A stretch of 8,359 nt of DNA from Coriobacteriaceae bacterium. GTDB taxonomy: Bacteria > Actinomycetota > Coriobacteriia > Coriobacteriales > UMGS124. A program made the position numbers and the translations under genes. The stretch is taken from the NCBI GenBank assembly GCA_019420325.1, contig JAHZHK010000119.1, forward strand, positions 1 through 8,359, in the 5' to 3' direction. Shown here piece by piece: positions 6,870-8,359 of the stretch; positions within the stretch are counted from its first letter, which is position 1; every line of letters starts with the position of its first letter. The notes under the pieces are model-generated. The model saw nothing but the letters and a program-made list of their open reading frames with translations. It was not told where the DNA came from and searched no databases.

Positions 6870-6875
6870 ATTATA
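6870..6875 (-). promoter_or_regulatory. Candidate -10 box upstream of the GT4-GT2 gene
   Basis: A perfect TATAAT occurs on the minus strand at 6875-6870, directed toward the GT4-GT2 gene, with no good -35 box 16-18 bases upstream. If used, the leader would be about 325 bases and would include both palindromes. A second -10-like box, TATCAT (6712-6707), lies nearer the gene, also without a clear -35 box. Confidence 0.3.
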
Positions 6876-6993
6876 CATGTCAGCAAAGGCGAGGGAGAGC
6901 ACAGAGCCCAGCGAGCCTTTCTTACTTCTGACAACTCATGAGCCTACGCAGCGTCCCCCCTTACGCTTGAGCGTCATGGCATCTCCCCTTGTA

Positions 6994-7046
6994 GGACGGC
7001 GGGCCCGGTCGAACTTCCCCCCTTGCGACCGGAGCACCCGCCGTCC
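6994..7046. repeat. Large two-part inverted repeat (hairpin) directly after the pseudouridine synthase stop
   Basis: The outer arms GGACGGCGGG (6994-7003) and CCCGCCGTCC (7037-7046) pair perfectly over 10 bp. The inner arms CCGGTCG (7005-7011) and CGACCGG (7026-7032) add 7 bp, with a 14-base loop and a small asymmetric bulge. It begins 6 bases after the stop codon of the minus-strand gene. Neither strand shows a real T-run after it, so if it ends transcription it is an atypical terminator; it may instead protect the mRNA 3' end. Confidence 0.75.
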
Positions 7047-7052
7047 GTCCGT

Positions 7053-7961
7053 TTATCTACCTTCGAGCAAGGCCCCGATCTGCGGCACATACGCGGCAAA
7101 ACGCTCGTATCCCGAAGACTCGATGCACACCCCTTCGCCCGTCAGGGGATGCGTGAACGACTCCCGCCAGGCATGCAGCATGAGCGGCGCCTGCTCGGCA
7201 CCACGGCGGCCGTACAGCATATCTCCCACAACAGGAAAACCCCTTGATGCCAGGTGCACGCGAATCTGATGTTTGCGCCCTGTGCCAAGCGTCACGAGAA
7301 GCAGCGAATGGCTCCCATCGGGACTCATGGCAAGGCGCTCGACATAGGTGAGGGCATCCTGGCCCTGCCCGGGAGCGCAAGTGCGCATGCGACGGGCATC
7401 ATGGCGATCGCGAGCCAGTGCGGCATTGATGCGGTCGTGAGCCTTAGGATAGCCACCCTCAACCATGGCAAGATAGCGCTTCTCCATCAGAGCGTGATCG
7501 GCAACGAGGGCGTCGAAAAGACCCTGGAACTCGACGGCCTTGGAAAAAAGCACGACTCCCGTTGTCTCAACATCGAGGCGTTGCACAGCCTGTAGGGACA
7601 GCACGCCCTCGCCCTCTGCTAGGTAGTCTTCAACCCGACCCGTAAGCGTGTCGGCGCTCATGCCGTCGCCGTGCACAAGCAACCCTGAGGGCTTCTCTAC
7701 GGCGATAATGAAGTCATCCTCATAGAGCACCTGAAGAGGCTCGCATGAGGGCATATGCGGGCTTACAGGCTCGATAGAAGCGTCGATGCGAAGCTCGCCG
7801 GTATCTGCGTCGATACAAGCGCGTTGCTGCGCGCGCAAGCGACCTGAGAGGGTCTTGGACACGCCGAGCGCCGACAAACAGGCTTGGACGTCACGCACGC
7901 CCTCATCAGACACAAAATAGAAGGCACTGCCTTCACGTCGAACGAACTGCGGCAATTGCAA
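7053..7961 (-). CDS. RluA-family RNA pseudouridine synthase
   Basis: The product converts specific uridines in rRNA or tRNA to pseudouridine in the cytoplasm. With the start chosen here it has 302 residues. The N-terminal third (about 20-60) resembles a degenerate S4-like RNA-binding region (ALGVSKTLSGRL). The catalytic domain has VEKPSGLLVHG (88-98), the active-site aspartate D130 in QRLDVETTG, EKRYLAMVEG (160-169) and the family signature GRKHQIRVH (228-236) followed by VVGDMLYG. The usual histidine of HRLD is glutamine here. Start: a TTG at 7961 lies 6 bases after GGAGGA (7973-7968), whereas the ATG at 7979, which would add six residues, has no ribosome site. The target base cannot be told from sequence, so no gene symbol is given. 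The neighbour upstream is closed by its own terminator, so the gene probably has its own promoter. Confidence 0.95.
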   Translation of the reverse strand: MQLPQFVRREGSAFYFVSDEGVRDVQACLSALGVSKTLSGRLRAQQRACIDADTGELRIDASIEPVSPHMPSCEPLQVLYEDDFIIAVEKPSGLLVHGDGMSADTLTGRVEDYLAEGEGVLSLQAVQRLDVETTGVVLFSKAVEFQGLFDALVADHALMEKRYLAMVEGGYPKAHDRINAALARDRHDARRMRTCAPGQGQDALTYVERLAMSPDGSHSLLLVTLGTGRKHQIRVHLASRGFPVVGDMLYGRRGAEQAPLMLHAWRESFTHPLTGEGVCIESSGYERFAAYVPQIGALLEGR

Positions 7962-8081
7962 TGTGATTCCTCCAGGCATGGCGCAAACGTTTCACACGTT
8001 GAATACAGGCGTCCTTACAGCCTCAACAGTATCGCACGAATAGCCGAGTTCGGCAGGAACATCTGGCTGCGGGTGCACAAA
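7962..8081 (-). promoter_or_regulatory. Leader and presumed promoter region of the pseudouridine synthase gene
   Basis: The gap carries the GGAGGA ribosome site (7973-7968). A small inverted repeat, AACGT (7986-7990) and ACGTT (7996-8000), lies just upstream of it. The preceding gene ends in a strong terminator, so a promoter is expected here. I see only weak boxes (TTGAGG and TATTCA with a 15-base spacer on the minus strand), so its position is not established. Confidence 0.35.
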
Positions 8082-8113
8082 AAGAGGGGCGCCCCTTTCG
8101 AGACGCCCCTCTT
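8077..8113 (-). terminator. Intrinsic terminator of the FMN-binding-domain gene
   Basis: On the minus strand AAGAGGGGCG (8113-8104) pairs perfectly with CGCCCCTCTT (8091-8082) across a 12-base loop, and the stem ends in a run of five T. It begins 27 bases after the stop codon at 8141. A GC-rich 10-bp stem and T-run make this the clearest terminator in the window. Confidence 0.92.
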
Positions 8114-8140
8114 GCGAGATGCAACTATGTTGCTCGCGAA

Positions 8141-8359
8141 TTACTTCGCCTGCTTTAGGCAGTCCTCGACGGCCGTGAAGATGGCCTTGGAGGTGACGGT
8201 GGCGCCGGAGACGGCGTCGACGCCCTCGGTGCCGTTGGCCTTGACGATGGCGTCGGGGAGCTGCTCGATGGCCTTGGAGCCGATGCCCTGGGTCTCGGAG
8301 TTGTCGCCGACCTTGACCTCGGAGACCTTGCCGTCCTTGACGGTCACGGTCACGGGCAC
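8141..8359 (-). CDS. FMN-binding-domain protein, C-terminal part
   Basis: The frame is open from the right edge to the stop at 8141; only the last 72-73 residues are visible and the true start is outside. VTVKDGKVSEVKV is the strand-turn-strand start of an FMN_bind domain. The visible part also contains ETQGIGSKAIEQLP and the SGATVTS motif near the end. In NqrC/RnfG-type proteins the threonine of S(T)GAT carries covalent FMN; here the same Thr is present, so covalent flavin is likely by family knowledge. Such domains usually act outside the cytoplasmic membrane in electron transfer, as small lipoproteins or as parts of flavin reductases. Because the domain ends the protein, it could be a small FMN-binding lipoprotein or the last domain of a larger reductase; the missing N-terminus would decide. 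The GC-rich codon use matches ugd. Confidence 0.85.
   Translation of the reverse strand: MPVTVTVKDGKVSEVKVGDNSETQGIGSKAIEQLPDAIVKANGTEGVDAVSGATVTSKAIFTAVEDCLKQAK

Larger units (their letters stand above)
6540..7052. other. Gene-poor region between the GT4-GT2 gene and the pseudouridine synthase gene
   Basis: About 500 bases hold no convincing gene. The part at 6603-6875 is relatively AT-rich, and contains two palindromes and -10-like boxes facing the GT4-GT2 gene. The part at 6880-7052 is richer in C on the plus strand and contains the large hairpin after the pseudouridine synthase stop. A 130-codon open frame on the plus strand (6877-7269) mostly overlaps the pseudouridine synthase gene antisense and has no ribosome site that I can see. 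No tRNA, rRNA or known riboswitch was recognised. Confidence 0.6.

Noticed and set aside
6877..7269. 130-codon plus-strand open frame covering part of the gap and the pseudouridine synthase 3' end
   Set aside because: More than half is antisense to a clear gene, the translation is serine-, proline- and arginine-rich, and no ribosome site precedes it.
1..8359. CRISPR array, tRNA, rRNA, insertion sequence or transposase
   Set aside because: No regularly spaced repeats, no cloverleaf or rRNA-like stretch, and no transposase frame with terminal inverted repeats was recognised.

Overview
The window looks like a chromosomal piece of a high-GC Gram-positive bacterium, most likely an actinomycete of the class Coriobacteriia (Collinsella/Olsenella-like). 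This is inferred from the GC-rich genes, strong AGGAGG-type ribosome sites used with GTG and TTG starts, and the style of the proteins; no rRNA or marker gene confirms it. Six protein genes are supported. Five are on the minus strand and one is on the plus strand.

Layout from left to right: (1) 1-1710, minus, the 5' 570 codons of a large glycosyltransferase with two family-2 (GT2) domains, running off the left edge; it is clearly AT-richer than the rest. (2) 1761-3029, minus, a very GC-rich UDP-glucose 6-dehydrogenase gene (ugd), 50 bases upstream of the glycosyltransferase gene and probably co-transcribed with it. (3) A divergent control region, 3030-3247, with a good ugd promoter on one strand and a phased GACA array before the ATPase on the other. 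(4) 3248-4372, plus, a stand-alone AAA+ ATPase with a C-terminal winged helix, of unknown role. (5) 4398-6539 (or up to 6602), minus, a GT4-GT2 fusion glycosyltransferase. (6) 6540-7052, a gene-poor stretch of about 500 bases with two 12-bp palindromes, a possible minus-strand promoter and a large hairpin. (7) 7053-7961, minus, an RluA-type RNA pseudouridine synthase. (8) 8082-8113, a strong terminator for (9) 8141-8359, minus, the 3' end of an FMN-binding-domain gene.

The common theme of the left two thirds is surface polysaccharide synthesis. Ugd makes UDP-glucuronate, and the two multi-domain glycosyltransferases contain three GT2 domains and one GT4 domain. They probably belong to a capsule or exopolysaccharide locus that continues past the left edge. 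The right part (pseudouridine synthase, FMN-binding protein) looks like ordinary chromosomal flank. I do not see a clear new biological system. The most unusual DNA-level signals are a perfect 14-bp inverted repeat inside the first glycosyltransferase gene, the GACA array before the ATPase gene, the paired palindromes upstream of the GT4-GT2 gene, and the hairpin just after the pseudouridine synthase gene.
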